Origin: Bromus sterilis
Lineage: Eukaryota > Streptophyta > Magnoliopsida > Poales > Poaceae
Assembly (NCBI GenBank): GCA_950022295.1
Contig: OX465595.1
Coordinates: 429,964,270-430,028,269, forward strand
DNA length: 64,000 bases
Direction: 5' to 3'
Shown: piece after piece, positions 43,195-54,551 of the stretch
Layout: the number at the start of each line of letters is the position of its first letter
How positions within the stretch are numbered: the first letter of the stretch is position 1
Position numbers and translations under genes: made by a program
Notes under the pieces: generated by a model
Seen by the model: only the letters and a program-made list of their open reading frames with translations
Databases searched by the model: none
Told to the model about the DNA's origin: nothing

Positions 43195-44940
43195 AATAAT
43201 AAAGGGGGGGTGCGTTTCTCCCCTTTTTTCGTCCGTCATCTTAATTACCCTTAAAATTGATAAAAATTACAACCAATGCCACTTATAAGTAAGAAAAACT
43301 CTTCGTTAAAAAATACTTCGTACATATCAAATTTTGTACGCTAATGGGCCTTGTCTTGTGGGCTTGAAGTCAATTAACAAAAAGATATTGCGAATAATAA
43401 AAGGAGGTGCGTTTCTCCCTTTTTTTTGTCTGTCATCTTATTTGCCCTTAAAGTTTATAGAAATTACCATCAATGCCACTTATAAGAACTCTTTGTTAAA
43501 AATTACTTCGTACCGATCAAATTTCGTACACTAATGGGCCTTCTCTCGTGGGCTCGAAGTCAATTAACAAAAAAATATTGTGAATAATAAAGGGAGGTGC
43601 GTTTCTTCCTTTTTTCATCCTTCATCTTATTTGCCATTAAAAATATAAAAATTACAACCAATGCCACTTATAAGTGAGAAAAACTCTTCGTTAAAATTAC
43701 TTCGTACCGAATCAAATTCCGTACGCTAATGGGCCTTCTCTCGTGGGCACGAGTTCAATTAACAAAAAATATTGCGAATAATAAAGGAGGTGTGTTTCTC
43801 TTTTTTTCGTCCGTCATCTTATTTGCCCTTAAAATTGATAAAATTACCACCAATGCCACTTATAAGTGAGATAAACTCTTCATTAAAAATTATTTTGTAC
43901 CGATCAAATTTCGTACACTAATGGGCCTTCTCTTGTGGGCGCAAAGTCAATTAACAAAAAAATATTGCGAATAATAAAGGATGTGCGTTTCTCCCTTTTT
44001 TCGTCCATCATCTTATTCGTCCTTAAAATTGATAGAAATTACCACTAATTCCACTTATAAGTGAGAAAAACTCTTCGTTAAAAATTATTCGTACCGATCG
44101 AGTTTCGTACACTAATGGGCCTTCTCTCGTGGGCTCGAAGTCAATTAACAAAAAAATATTGCGAATAATGAAGGAAGGTGCGGCTCTTCCCTTTTTTAGT
44201 CTGTCATCTTATTTGCCCTTAAAGTTGATAGAAATTACAACCAATGCCACTTATAAATGAGAAAAACTCTTCGTTCAAATTAATTCGTACCGAATCAAAT
44301 TTCGTACGCTAATGGACCTTCTCTCGTGGGCTCGAAGTCAATTAACAAAAAAATATTGCGAATAATTAAGGGAGGTGCGTTTCTCCCATTTTTTCGTCTG
44401 TCATGTTAATTGCCATTAAGATTGATAAAAATTACCACCAATCCCACTGAGAAAAACTCTTCGTTAAAAATTACTTCATACCGATCAAATTTCGTACACT
44501 AATGAGCCTTCTCTCGTGGGCTTGAAGTCAATTAACAAAGAAAAATATTGCGAATAATAATGGGATGTGCGTTTCTCCCCTTTTTTCGTTCGTCATCTTA
44601 TTTATTCTTAAAGTTGATAGAAATTACCACCAATTCCACTTATAAGTGAGAATAACTCTTCCTTAAAAATTACTTCGTATTGTTCAAATTTCGCACGCTA
44701 ATGGGTCTTCTCTCGTGGGTCAAAGTCAATTAACAAAAAAATATTGCGAATAATAAAGGGAGGTGTGTTTCTCCCCTTTTTTGTCCGTCATATTATTTGC
44801 CCTTAAAGTTGATACAAATTACCACCAATGTCACTTATAAGTGAGAAAAAACTCTTCATTAAAAATTACTTCGTACCGATCAAATTTCGTACGCTAATGG
44901 GCCTTCTCTCGTGAGCTCGAAGTCAATTAACAAAAAAATA
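43195..44940. repeat. 194-bp tandem array, nine units
   Basis: Units start AATAATAAAGG at 43195, 43393, 43583, 43777, 43970, 44164, 44361, 44553 and 44749, ending near 44937; periods are 188-198 bp. Each unit holds GTGCGTTTCTCCC, GTCATCTTATTTGCCCTTAA, TTATAAGTGAGAAAAACTC, ACTTCGTACCGATCAAATTT, CTAATGGGCCTTCTCTCGTG and GTCAATTAACAAAAAAATAT. Substitutions and 1-5 bp indels scatter over all units. The unit start repeats the Helitron's own 5' end (CTAATAATAAAGGGGGGGTG). Confidence 0.95.
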
Positions 44941-45124
44941 ATGCGTTTGATCGAACCCACGAAGTTTTTCTGTGTAGAATGCTCCACCCAACCAAGTCAG
45001 CTAGCTTCTTAAGACTATATTAGAACTAGATGTTCTTACGTTATTTAATAGTTCCAACTTTACGTTCCCGCGGATAGGAGTCGGACCACCCGAAGAGACC
45101 GAGCAAAGAAGCGCAAGCAGTGGT

Positions 45125-45454
45125 CGGGGCTCACAGACTTGCTCGATGTGACGTCCGTGAAGCCCGATGACGTTGTCTACGTGCATCTGCCGCCTTCACT
45201 GCCTTGATGCCACCAGCGAGGCCATGGTACGAGGATCTACCACCGGTCTCGCTACCACCACGACACATAGACAACCACAACACCCAGATCGGGGCTCACA
45301 GACTTGCTCGATGTGACGTCCGTGAAGCTCGATGACGTTGTCTACGTGCATCTGCCGCCTTCACTGCCCTGATGCCACCAGCGAGGCCATGGTACGAGGA
45401 TCTACCACCGGCCTCGCTGCCACCACGACACATAGACAACCACAATACCCAGAT
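45125..45454. repeat. 165-bp direct duplication, two copies
   Basis: CGGGGCTCACAGACTTGCTC starts at 45125 and again at 45290. The copies differ at a few positions (AAGCCCGATG/AAGCTCGATG, CACAACACCC/CACAATACCC). It lies in the right part of the Helitron. Confidence 0.92.
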
Positions 45455-45764
45455 CTGTGAGGTCATTCGCGACCTTGTTAGGACCGTCTGAACCTTAGGT
45501 CCGTCGTCTGGGTTCTGGCCGCTGAATCCACCGATGCCACCTTTCGCCATCGATGCCCCCATCGCCGCCACCCCCGCGGGTCTACTGGACCCAAGGCGTG
45601 TCGTGGGCGCCGCATTCATCCACCTCATCAGCGATGATGACGGCGACATCGACGATGAATAGAGGACGGAAAGAGGATCGGAGGCAAAGATTTGTGTATG
45701 ACCATTATGTTTCGATATACGAAAATTTATTTATCCCGTAGCAACGCATGAGCATGTTTGCTAG

Positions 45765-45988
45765 TATATAAACAAAACTAAGAAGAAAAAAGACTAACCA
45801 ATGAATAAAGTGATATGTTATGAATAACATAAGTTCAGTAACTGTTGATGAATTTTACGTTGCTAGCACATACATGGGCAAGTATGCTACGAATGCAAAA
45901 TATGTGATCTTTATATGTCGGTGACCGTCGGTGTTCACTGTAAGATATGGTCTTTTGATTGGCCCTCTGGTGCCTTAGGTTAATTTTC
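45765..45988. repeat. paralogous block upstream of g5
   Basis: Partner of 31991-32228. From 45989 the sequence departs and continues as the native g5 upstream region. Confidence 0.8.
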
Positions 45989-46047
45989 CTTTTGTTTTGT
46001 GTAACCATGTCAGACTTATAGTATGCATTTGGTAACAGAACCCAGTT

Positions 46048-46159
46048 GATCAAATTAACTCCATCCCAGAAACTCCAACGCAATTAAGTTCTTGTGGACT
46101 GTTAGCGTATGTCATTAACATATACAGTACCATTCGTTCCACCCAACTCCCTATATAAC
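46048..46159 (+). promoter_or_regulatory. conserved promoter module of g5
   Basis: GATCAAATTAACTCCATC, GAAACTCCAACGCAATTA, GGACTGTTAGCGTATGTCAT, GTTCCACCC and TATATAAC (46152-46159). TATA to ATG 111 bp. It is the most diverged module, but the order and spacing of the words is kept. Confidence 0.72.
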
Positions 46160-46262
46160 ACTAAAGCATTTCCCTACTCTGACATCGATCTGGTGCTCGA
46201 TCCAATTAGCAACAGAGGCACAGAGTGTAGCTGACGTTGAGCAAACATATACAGCGCTAGCA

Positions 46263-46616
46263 ATGGCCGCCAGGACCAGGCTCGTCACCTTCACCCTCAT
46301 CGCAGCCCAGGTCCTCCTCCTCCTTGCATCCACCCCAACGATGGCAGCACCCGCGACCGAGGGGGAGGAAGACGACTTAGCTGCCGAATGCAGGAAGTTG
46401 GTGCAGCAGGCGGGCACCTGCACAGCCGACATCTTCTCGTTTCTCGGGTTCCCGCTGCTCGCCGACAGCGAGAACGGGTGCTGCGATGTTCTTCAGTCGA
46501 TCGGCGGCAGGTGCCTCCGGGAGCTGTTCTACTACTCCGTGGGCCCGCTCTACTCTCCCCTACTCAGTCAGATGTGCGGGATCCCCATAGAGGCCACCTC
46601 CGGCGGCCGCCAGTAA
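46263..46616 (+). CDS. ECA1/EC1-like prolamin-like secreted protein (g5), divergent
   Basis: Intronless, 117 residues. Signal peptide about 1-28 (TFTLIAAQVLLLLASTPTMA). The Pro/Thr spacer of the other copies is replaced by a short acidic one (EGEEDD). Cysteines at 43, 53, 73, 74, 84 and 105 give C-x9-C-x19-CC-x9-C-x20-C, each long loop one residue shorter than in g1-g4. AECRKL replaces DCWN/DCWK, so the Trp after the first Cys is lost; the end MCGIP and GGRQ is kept. It is the oldest diverged member here, nearest to g1 in leader sequence. It appears intact. Secretion is well supported by the signal peptide; function is not known. Confidence 0.83.
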   Translation: MAARTRLVTFTLIAAQVLLLLASTPTMAAPATEGEEDDLAAECRKLVQQAGTCTADIFSFLGFPLLADSENGCCDVLQSIGGRCLRELFYYSVGPLYSPLLSQMCGIPIEATSGGRQ

Positions 46617-48358
46617 TCGCCGGTCATCGTCCCGGCATGTGTGGCATCTCAAGGCATCCCGGATTTCCGACTGAGATTATTTCAGGCTATGTTTATGTCA
46701 ACAAAAAATAATTCAGAAGACTCGTTTTTTCCTTTGCATATTTTCTTTTCTTTTTAACTTTTTTTAAACATTTCGAAAGAAAAGACATAATAAAATAGAG
46801 ATTTGGAAGTGATTGAACGTTTTCTATTTTTCTTTCTTCAAGAGGTTTTCTCTATTTTTCTTTCTTCAAGAGGTTTTTTTTAATAGGGTATAATTGTATA
46901 CGTGCCTCGTAGTCGATTGAAACGTCTTTAAAAAAAATCGTTGGGAATGTCTTTTTGATTAAACTAACATCACCGAATATTCTAATATAAATCCAACAAA
47001 TATGCGATACCAGGACTTAATAGTTATTCCTGATGAATTGTTTCCGCACAAAAAACCTAACCATTCGAGATAGGCTCAGTTAGCCTCCTTCAAGAATTGA
47101 CATGGCCTGATATAGAATTTTGTTAATATTAGTTTTTCTTCAAAAAATTAAATAATATATCCCGTTTTCCAAAAATTCTAAAACAGCAAGCCAGACGGTC
47201 GCACCATGACCCAAAATACATGTCGGTCTGGACCGGGTCAACATCAAACTTTTCACATCAAGGCCCAACCGAAATGAATGCCGCCGTAGACTTTTCAGTT
47301 TCTATCCTATTGAAAACCCTTATTTAATTTCGATTTTTGTCCGTATATTTTCCTCCCCATTTTTGTGCTTTAAGGTATTTTCCTAGCCATTCTGTGTGCG
47401 CACACTGTGTTCAAGTTTTCGACCAACATGCATATAAATAAATCACATAGAAATATATATCAAAACAAGTCGCATACAAATATGTCGCATACGTAAATAA
47501 ATCGAATACAAATATGTCTCATACATAATAAATGGAATACAAATATGTCTCATGCATAAATATTATAATTCTTCAATTGTCTAACTGTTATTTGTTTACC
47601 ATGCTACTTGCGGTTTTTGAAAGAGGGAGATGTCACTAGTGAACCTATGCCCCCTGGATTTATTCTCCATCACTTGTTAAATTGCTACTATTTGACATTT
47701 GTCTTTTGTAATGATATATCTCTATCACTTGCATTTTTCCTTGTAACTATTGGGGACAAGTTTGCTTGCCTCTTGTGTGCATGTGTTGATTGACTTGTTG
47801 GGTTTAGTAGGTCCTAATGTTTCAATAAACCTCGGTTCTTAACTGAGAAAAAATACGGTGACTTTCTCCTTCAACCTTCCTCTTGGGTCGGGGAATCCCA
47901 ACTGTTTCTGCGAAAGTAACAATGCTCCTTATTCAAGATCCACTCCGCCATGCGTGTGGTGAGTTCATGCGAGGTCGCATCCTTATGTCCATCATCTGAG
48001 CCCTCCTCCTCAATAGGGGGATGAATGTGCTCTTCGCACGTTCACCATCAACATATTCATCATCCTCGTCGCCATCTCCTTCACCGTCATCATGGGTGTC
48101 GTCTTTGCCGGAGCCATCACCCCCTTAGCGGTCTCGCTTGCCTCTTCACCTTCATCAGTTTTATTTCAGGAAGGTCAAGAGATCTTGCTCTAGTGGGAGA
48201 CACAGTCTTCATAGTCGGCTCCTTGAGCTTGGCCATCTTCTGGCTCATCTCTTTCATGGGAAACAGAGGCATGTACATGAGTGCGGCAAATTCTACATAA
48301 TTTTACAAAAGGGGACAAAATTCAACATGTATAAAAAATAAATGTTGAGGCCATATGC
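46617..48358. other. intergenic region after g5
   Basis: Holds a short tandem duplication TCTATTTTTCTTTCTTCAAG (46826 and 46853) and a loose repeat of AATACAAATATGTCTCATAC (47440-47560). Several short open frames (for example 48025-48300, His/Ser-rich) have no recognisable content. I see no gene. Confidence 0.5.
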
Positions 48359-48363
48359 CAGAG

Positions 48364-49857
48364 TGATACGTCCAAAATGCATCACTATTTTATATCGTAA
48401 TTCATCCTTATTCATTGATATATTTCACATTACGATGATGTTCTTATGTTGTTTTGGCTTATTTCACACAGTTTGCAACTTTCCGGTGCCGAAGCAGCAG
48501 ACGCAGGATTCAGCGGTAAAAAGTGGACGTTGAGTTACTGAAGAAGAATACCTCCAAATTACGTGAAAATCGACGGGGGGTATTTTCCAGAAGAATAACG
48601 AAGACTCGCCGAAGAGGGGCCACAGGGGCCCCAGGAGGCCACCTGGCGCGGCCCCACCCCTGGCCGCGCCGGGAGGGCGCCTGGAGCCCTGGGGCCACTC
48701 CCGGCTACCCCCTCTGGCCTATATACTCCTAGTTACGCGAAAACCCTAAAAAGAGAAGGTTTCACGGAGTTCCGCCGCCGCTCTGTGGCGGAAACCTACA
48801 CAAAAGAAAAGGGCTCTCCGGCGGGCAGATTCCGCCGAGGAGATCACCTCCCGGAAGGGGAGATCATCGCCATTGTCATCACCATCGTCACGGGCATCAT
48901 CAAGATCATCATCAACATCATCCCCAACATCAGCACCATCTCCACCACCATCCAATCTCACCTCACAAGTTCATCTTTTGTTGTAATCCGTACTATCTAT
49001 CCTCTCTACTCTACCGGTGTTGATTACTACTTTGTGGTGAATGCTATTGAGTTTTGTTGGAGAAATACCATTATATCTAGATTGTTTATCATATATTTAT
49101 CACCTCTGATCATGATCTCTTTTATGTCTTGTGAGTAGTTACTTTAGTTCTTGAGGACATGGGAGAAGTCTAGTTGTTAGTAGTCATAAGATGTTGAAGT
49201 AATTTGTGTTGGTTGATATTTAAGTTGCGTTGTTATTTTCCTAGTGGTGTTGTGTGAGTCGAACACTCAACACTTCGCCTTCTTAAGGACCTAGGGGAAT
49301 ACATTGTGTATAAAGAATGCTTACGGTGGGTTGCCGGAGTGACAGAAATCCGAACCCCAGTTTGCACACTTTTGCACAAGGGAGTAATGGATCCTTGATC
49401 TTATTGCTGTGGTTAGGCTTTGCCTTAATTTCTATCTTGTATTTGCGGATTCTTGCAAGATGTATAATCATAAGAGTGCACTTATATTCGTCTTGAAGGT
49501 GCGCTAGCATAGATCTACCCACACAACACTTATCAGCACAACACTTGTTATCGATACGGATTATGGCGAAAGCACGTGACTACCTCTCCATGTGTCCTCA
49601 AGAACGCTTTAGTCTTTATAAGTTCAGTTGTCAGGCTTATCCTTTGCACAAAAGGATTGGGCCACTTGCTGCTCCTAAGTGCTTTTTACTTTGCTTGCTT
49701 TTATCTTATTATCGAAAACCCATAAAAAGTTATCTTTCAGTGCTTGCAGTTATTCCTTGTCCAAAATCACCTATCAATACCTTTCGCTCCTCGTTGGGTT
49801 CGACACTCTTACTTATCGAAAACGCTACAATAGATACCTTTACGTTGAGGGTCATCA
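48364..49857 (+). mobile_element. gypsy solo LTR (Athila type), 1494 bp
   Basis: TGATACGTCC start, CATCA end, 5-bp duplication CAGAG on both sides (48359-48363 and 49858-49862). Same family as the LTRs at 8516 and 51943. There is no primer-binding site or polypurine tract beside it, so it is a solo LTR. TATA-like GGCCTATATACTCC at 48717-48730. The frame of 117 codons at 48785-49138 occurs in every copy of the LTR and is not evidence of a gene. Confidence 0.9.
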
Positions 49858-49862
49858 CAGAG

Positions 49863-51942
49863 CTCTAGGAAAACTTGCATCATTGGGAGGGTTGCTAGCG
49901 CTGAAGGGGTTAACCTTGATGTCAAGGGAGATCTTGTCAAGATTCATGCCTATCTCGACATGGAACGAAATTAGAATATCTTCATTCGACAACCCCTTAG
50001 CTTCATCTGGGTGGGGGCATACCCTCGTATTGCCACATAGGGTGAGACCAAACCATTTAGGGTTGGAACTTTCTTTCCCACCAAGTCTTGAGGAGTTGGG
50101 TTACACTCAATCCAACTTCTATCACAAAATCCAATTCCTAAATCAGTGGCTCTACGCTTGGGGAGGGCCTATCAAGGGTGCTCACGACACCAGAAGCTTC
50201 GAGGGCACATTTTCCGAAGGGTGGGAGGGGCGTCCTCCATATACAATGTCTGGACAATAAGAACATCCCTTGTGTCAACTATGTTTGTATTTAGGCAAGG
50301 TTGTGTGAGGTATTTGTCTTCCGGCCTCGACGTAATGTGGGCTCCTCCACTATTGCATACTTCAAACTTGTTCATCTTGAACAGAACCATGAAATAATAC
50401 CTAAAGAGGTCGAGGTGGGGATTAGTTCCTAGGAATGCTTCATGGAGGGTTATGAATTTAGCGATGTGAAGCGGGCATTTTGGTTTCAGATGGTGAATTT
50501 GGACCCCGAGGAAGTGCAGTGTCCATCACACTATAGGATGATTGAGAATTGAGAGCCTGCGATAGACAAATTTGGGTTCAGATGGTGAAGAACTCTATTA
50601 TCACCATCTAGATTCATGGCTTGCTCCTCGGATCATGAAAGTTTTTATCTGTGTCAGGAATCCTTTAGTGACAAGGGTGTGTGATGACGATTGTGGGTAG
50701 TAGTAGGGTAACCACTTCCCCTTTGGCGGCATTCGCCACTAGCTCTGCCTTTTCTTTTTTCTTCATGAAATACACCGTTGGTTTGACCTTTTCCTTCCCC
50801 TTCTTGGTGGTGGAAACGCCGGTCCACCTGCATCCACGGATCCATCCGTTATCGTGTGACCCCATGCCCTGGCCATGGCTCTTGTCTCCCCGCGCCATGG
50901 GAAATATGTATAATGGGTTGAAAAGGGGGAGGACAAAGGTTTATGCAAGATGGAAGATCTTGGCAATGCCAGAATAAGTAAAGGAGTAGCAAAGATAAAG
51001 TGAAGAAGAGAGGAATGAAAAGGCGTGAACTTCTAGGAAATCCCCCATGTGTAAGATTATTCGCACTATAAATCCAGGCGTGTGAGATGTCTCCTACTCT
51101 TCTCGTGTGGTTCCCACCATGTGTGATTGTCTATGCGAGAATCCAAGAGTCATCAAGGCATGTCAACAAGAAATCTAGCTAATTGATTCCCCTTTACACA
51201 ACAGAGATAATGGAAGGAACAGTCTATGTCACGCATCCATGATGCTCCGTTTCTTGTGTCGGGACAAAAATAAAACATTTATGGCAAAGATTTCCCGACC
51301 AGGTCTTACGGTGAAAGTGGGGACCTAGCGTTCGCTCTCGGGCCTGATTAGGGAGGCTAGGAGCCAACCCAGTTTTCCTTCCCGAAGAAAATAAGTCGAA
51401 TACCAAATGGACTACATATTAAATAGTGTAGGGGCAACATATTCAATATACATTGGGTTTAGGGTCAACCTATATAATATTCTTAAGATAATAAGGTCAA
51501 TGATTTTGTAGATCTCATATTCCAGTGAGTCCTTCAACTTATTGGAAAGAGCATCATCTTCTCATCTTATAGGTGAAAAGGGTGGCATGATGGAACCTAT
51601 GATATAGAAAATTTTCATAATAATATAGTATGTAGTTAATATGAACTTAACAAATGCAAACTTGAAAATGATGCGCTTGTAGCATCCTCATCGTGCGCCT
51701 CTGTCCATTCTTTTTCTGCAATACACGATAAAGTCTTAATTGCACTCATAGAGTCTTGTCACCGATGTGACATTTTAATTGCACTACACGAGATAGACTT
51801 ACCTCAAAAAAATGTGCATTGCATTAAAAGGAAAAATAGCAACGATGTATGTAGAAAACTCTAGTTCCATAAAATAAGTAGAGTGTGCTTAATGTAGGAA
51901 AATAAATATGCAATTTAACATAAGCATTGCAAAGTTAATAGT
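49863..51942. other. unclassified region between two gypsy LTRs
   Basis: After the solo LTR a frame stays open to 50260 with protein-like content (STWNEIRISSFDNPLASSGW, GLELSFPPSLEELGYTQSNF), but I do not recognise it and its upstream part is LTR. A minus frame at 50898-50665 is Lys-rich. It may be a degraded transposon or captured gene fragment. No gene is called. Confidence 0.4.
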
Positions 51943-52915
51943 TGATACGTCCAAAATGCATCACTATTTTATATCGTAATTCATCCTTATTCATTGATAT
52001 ATTTCACATTACGATGATGTTCTTATGTTGTTTTGTCTTATTTTACACAGTTTGCAACTTTCCGGTGCCGAAGCAGCAGACGCAGGATTCAGTGGTAAAA
52101 AGTGGACGCTGAGTTGCTGAAGAAGAATACCTCCAAATTACCTGAAAATCGACGGAGGGTATTTTTCGAAGGATTAACGAAGACTCGCCGAAGAGGGGCC
52201 AGAGGGGGGGGGCACAGGGACTCCAGGAGGCCACCTGGCGCGGCCCCACCCCTGGCCGCGCCGGGAGGGCGCCTGGAGCCCTGGGGCCACTACCGGCTCC
52301 CCCCTCTGGCCTATATACTCCTCGTTAGGCGAAAACCCTAAAAAGAGAAGCTTTTACGGAGTTCCGCCGCCGCTCCATGGCGGAAACCTACAGAGAAGAA
52401 AAGGGCTCTCCGGCGGGAAGATTCCACCGAGGAGATCACCTCCCGGAAGGGGAGATCACCGCCATCGTCACGGGCATCATCGAGATCATCATCAACATCA
52501 TCCCCAACATCAGCACCATCTCCACCACCATCCAATCTCACCTCACAAGTTTATCTTGTGTTGTAATCCGTACTATCTATCCTCTCTACTCTATCGGTGT
52601 TGATTACTACTTTGTGGTGAATGCTATTGAGTTTTGTTGGAGAAATATCATTATGTCCAGATTGTTTATCATATATTTATCACCTCTGATCATGATCTCT
52701 TTTATGTCTTGTGAGTAGTTACTTTAGTTCTTGAGGACATGGGAGAAGTCTAGTTGTCAGTAGTCATATGAGGTTGAAGTAATTTGTGTTGTTTGATATT
52801 GAAGTTGTGTTGTTATTTTCCTAGTGGTGTTGTGTGAGTCGAACACTCAACACTTCGCCTTATTAAGGGGGATACATTGTGTATAAAGAATGCTTATGGT
52901 GAGTTGCCGGAGTGA

Positions 52916-54536
52916 TGATGGCTTCTCTCCCCTCGTTGGTTACCCCAAGTGGAAGGTTTGAGATGCAGTGCAGTAGCAAGTTTCCCTCGGTGAAGATACC
53001 AAGGTTATCGAACCAGTAGGACTCAGGAGATACAAGTAGGTGGCAACGTCGCCAGAAATTGCTTCCTGACTAGGGTGTTGTCGTGGACCTGCACACAGCA
53101 ACAAATAACTTTGCTCCCAACGAGTACAGAGGAGTGGTCAATTCATCCGGCCTTGTCGTTTACAAAGGATCAACGCAAGAGATAAAAGGTGCAAAGGAAA
53201 GTAAAAGCTGAAAGTAAATTGACGGTGTGAACAATAATGTGAAGATGGACCAGGGTCCCGTGATTTTCACTAGTGATGTCTCTCTCCCAAAAGACGATAA
53301 AAGTGCTAGCGAGGTAAACAAATCACAGTTGGGCAATTGACAGGATTATGAAGGCACCGCAATGCTAACTATGCTGCAAAGAAATGAAGGGCTCAAAAGC
53401 AATGGGCGGTACACCAAGGTAAGTAGACCGAAATCCATCTGCATCTACTACGAATCATCCACCTTGAGATATCTATCCAGAACATCTCGCTGGTATTAAG
53501 TTGCGAATCCCACCTAAAGTGTAAACTCAAAGCAGAACTTTGCGTAAAGTAAACAATCCTTGCACCCGCAGGTATAAGCACCGTTGTTTTATCCCTGGTG
53601 GCAACAACACATCCCCTAGTCTCATGTTTCTGTCACTCAAGCTAGACATCAAGGGGCTGAACCCACAATCGAGCATAACGCTCTCTCTTGGAGTTGCAAA
53701 TAAAATACTTGGCCAAAGCAAATACCGCAACGGAGAACATGCAAGAATTTACTCAAGAACAAAATATAAAAGAGAAGAACCAAATATATTACTCATCACA
53801 ATCTGAACATAGTCTCATAATCCATTAGATCCCAACAAACTCAGCATAGCAACAGCAGAAATTACATAGATGCCTCGATCATGTGAGGCAGCTCACGAGG
53901 ACTCGAAATTGGAAGCACAAAAGGGGGAGAGATAGATCACATAGCTACTGGTCACGGACCCATGGTCCAAGGGAAACTACTCACGGTACATACGGGAGGC
54001 GTCCATGGCTATGGAGGGTCTCCCGGAGGGGGTAGCTTCTCCCGGCAGGGTGCCGGAGCAGCTTCTCCAGGCAGCCCCGATCTTGAAACGGCGGCGGCGG
54101 CGGAACAGAGGCGAGATCGCGAAAGAGGAGTCCGTATTAGGGGTTTCCACCCCGAGGGGTAAATATAGGCGAAGGGGGCGTCGAGGGGACCCACGAGGCA
54201 GTCAGGAGGGTCCCTGGCGCGGCCCAGGGTGGGGCCGCGCCACCTGCCCTCCTGGCTGCCTGGTGGGGGCCCCCCTTCCCTCTCTTGGTGATTCCGGAAG
54301 CTTCTGTTTCGCTGATTTTTTATATATTTTTCCCAGAATTTTTGGAGCACTTTTAATGGCCGGAAAACCTGAAATGCAAAAACAGCAGAAAACAGAAACT
54401 GGCAACTAGGTGCACTGAGTTAATAGGTTAGTCCAAATAGGTTCAACAGTGTATGAAAGTTCAAGCAAAACATGGCAAAGTCACACAAAACGTGCATGGA
54501 GCAAGCAGAAATTATAGATATGTTTGGGACGTATCA
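52916..54536 (-). mobile_element. left LTR of nested gypsy element (3' LTR), minus strand
   Basis: Begins TGATGATGGCTTC and ends GGGACGTATCA in plus-strand reading; preceded by target copy AGTGA (52911-52915). On the minus strand it starts TGATACGTCCCAAAC, the same start as the LTR at 63799. Immediately right of it is the polypurine tract (minus strand), so this is the 3' LTR. 1621 bp. Confidence 0.85.
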
Positions 54537-54551
54537 ACATCCCCAAGCTTA
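54537..54551 (-). other. polypurine tract
   Basis: TAAGCTTGGGGATGT on the minus strand directly before the LTR start; the usual second-strand primer site in Triticeae gypsy elements. Confidence 0.75.

Larger units (their letters stand above)
43186..45764 (+). mobile_element. non-autonomous Helitron carrying a tandem array
   Basis: 2579 bp. It starts TCTTTCCCTAATAATAAAGG after host A (43185) and ends with a hairpin-like CCCGTAGCAACGCATGAG stretch and CTAG (45761-45764) before host T. The sister locus at 31990/31991 reads TTAAA|TATATAAAC without the insert, so the insertion is precise and between A and T, as Helitrons do. Inside are nine 194-bp repeats (43195-44940), a unique segment, and a 165-bp direct duplication (45125-45454). 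No Rep/helicase is present. The last 700 bp are GC-richer and could be captured sequence, with no recognisable protein. Confidence 0.85.

Noticed and set aside
43195..44940. CRISPR-like or centromeric satellite array
   Set aside because: Units are directly contiguous without spacers, the genome is a plant, and the array is confined inside a Helitron; no evidence for a centromere.
48785..49138. 117-codon frame repeated at 52377 and 58715
   Set aside because: It is part of the gypsy LTR and recurs with each LTR copy; Ile/Ser/Thr-rich low-complexity from CAT repeats, no domain.
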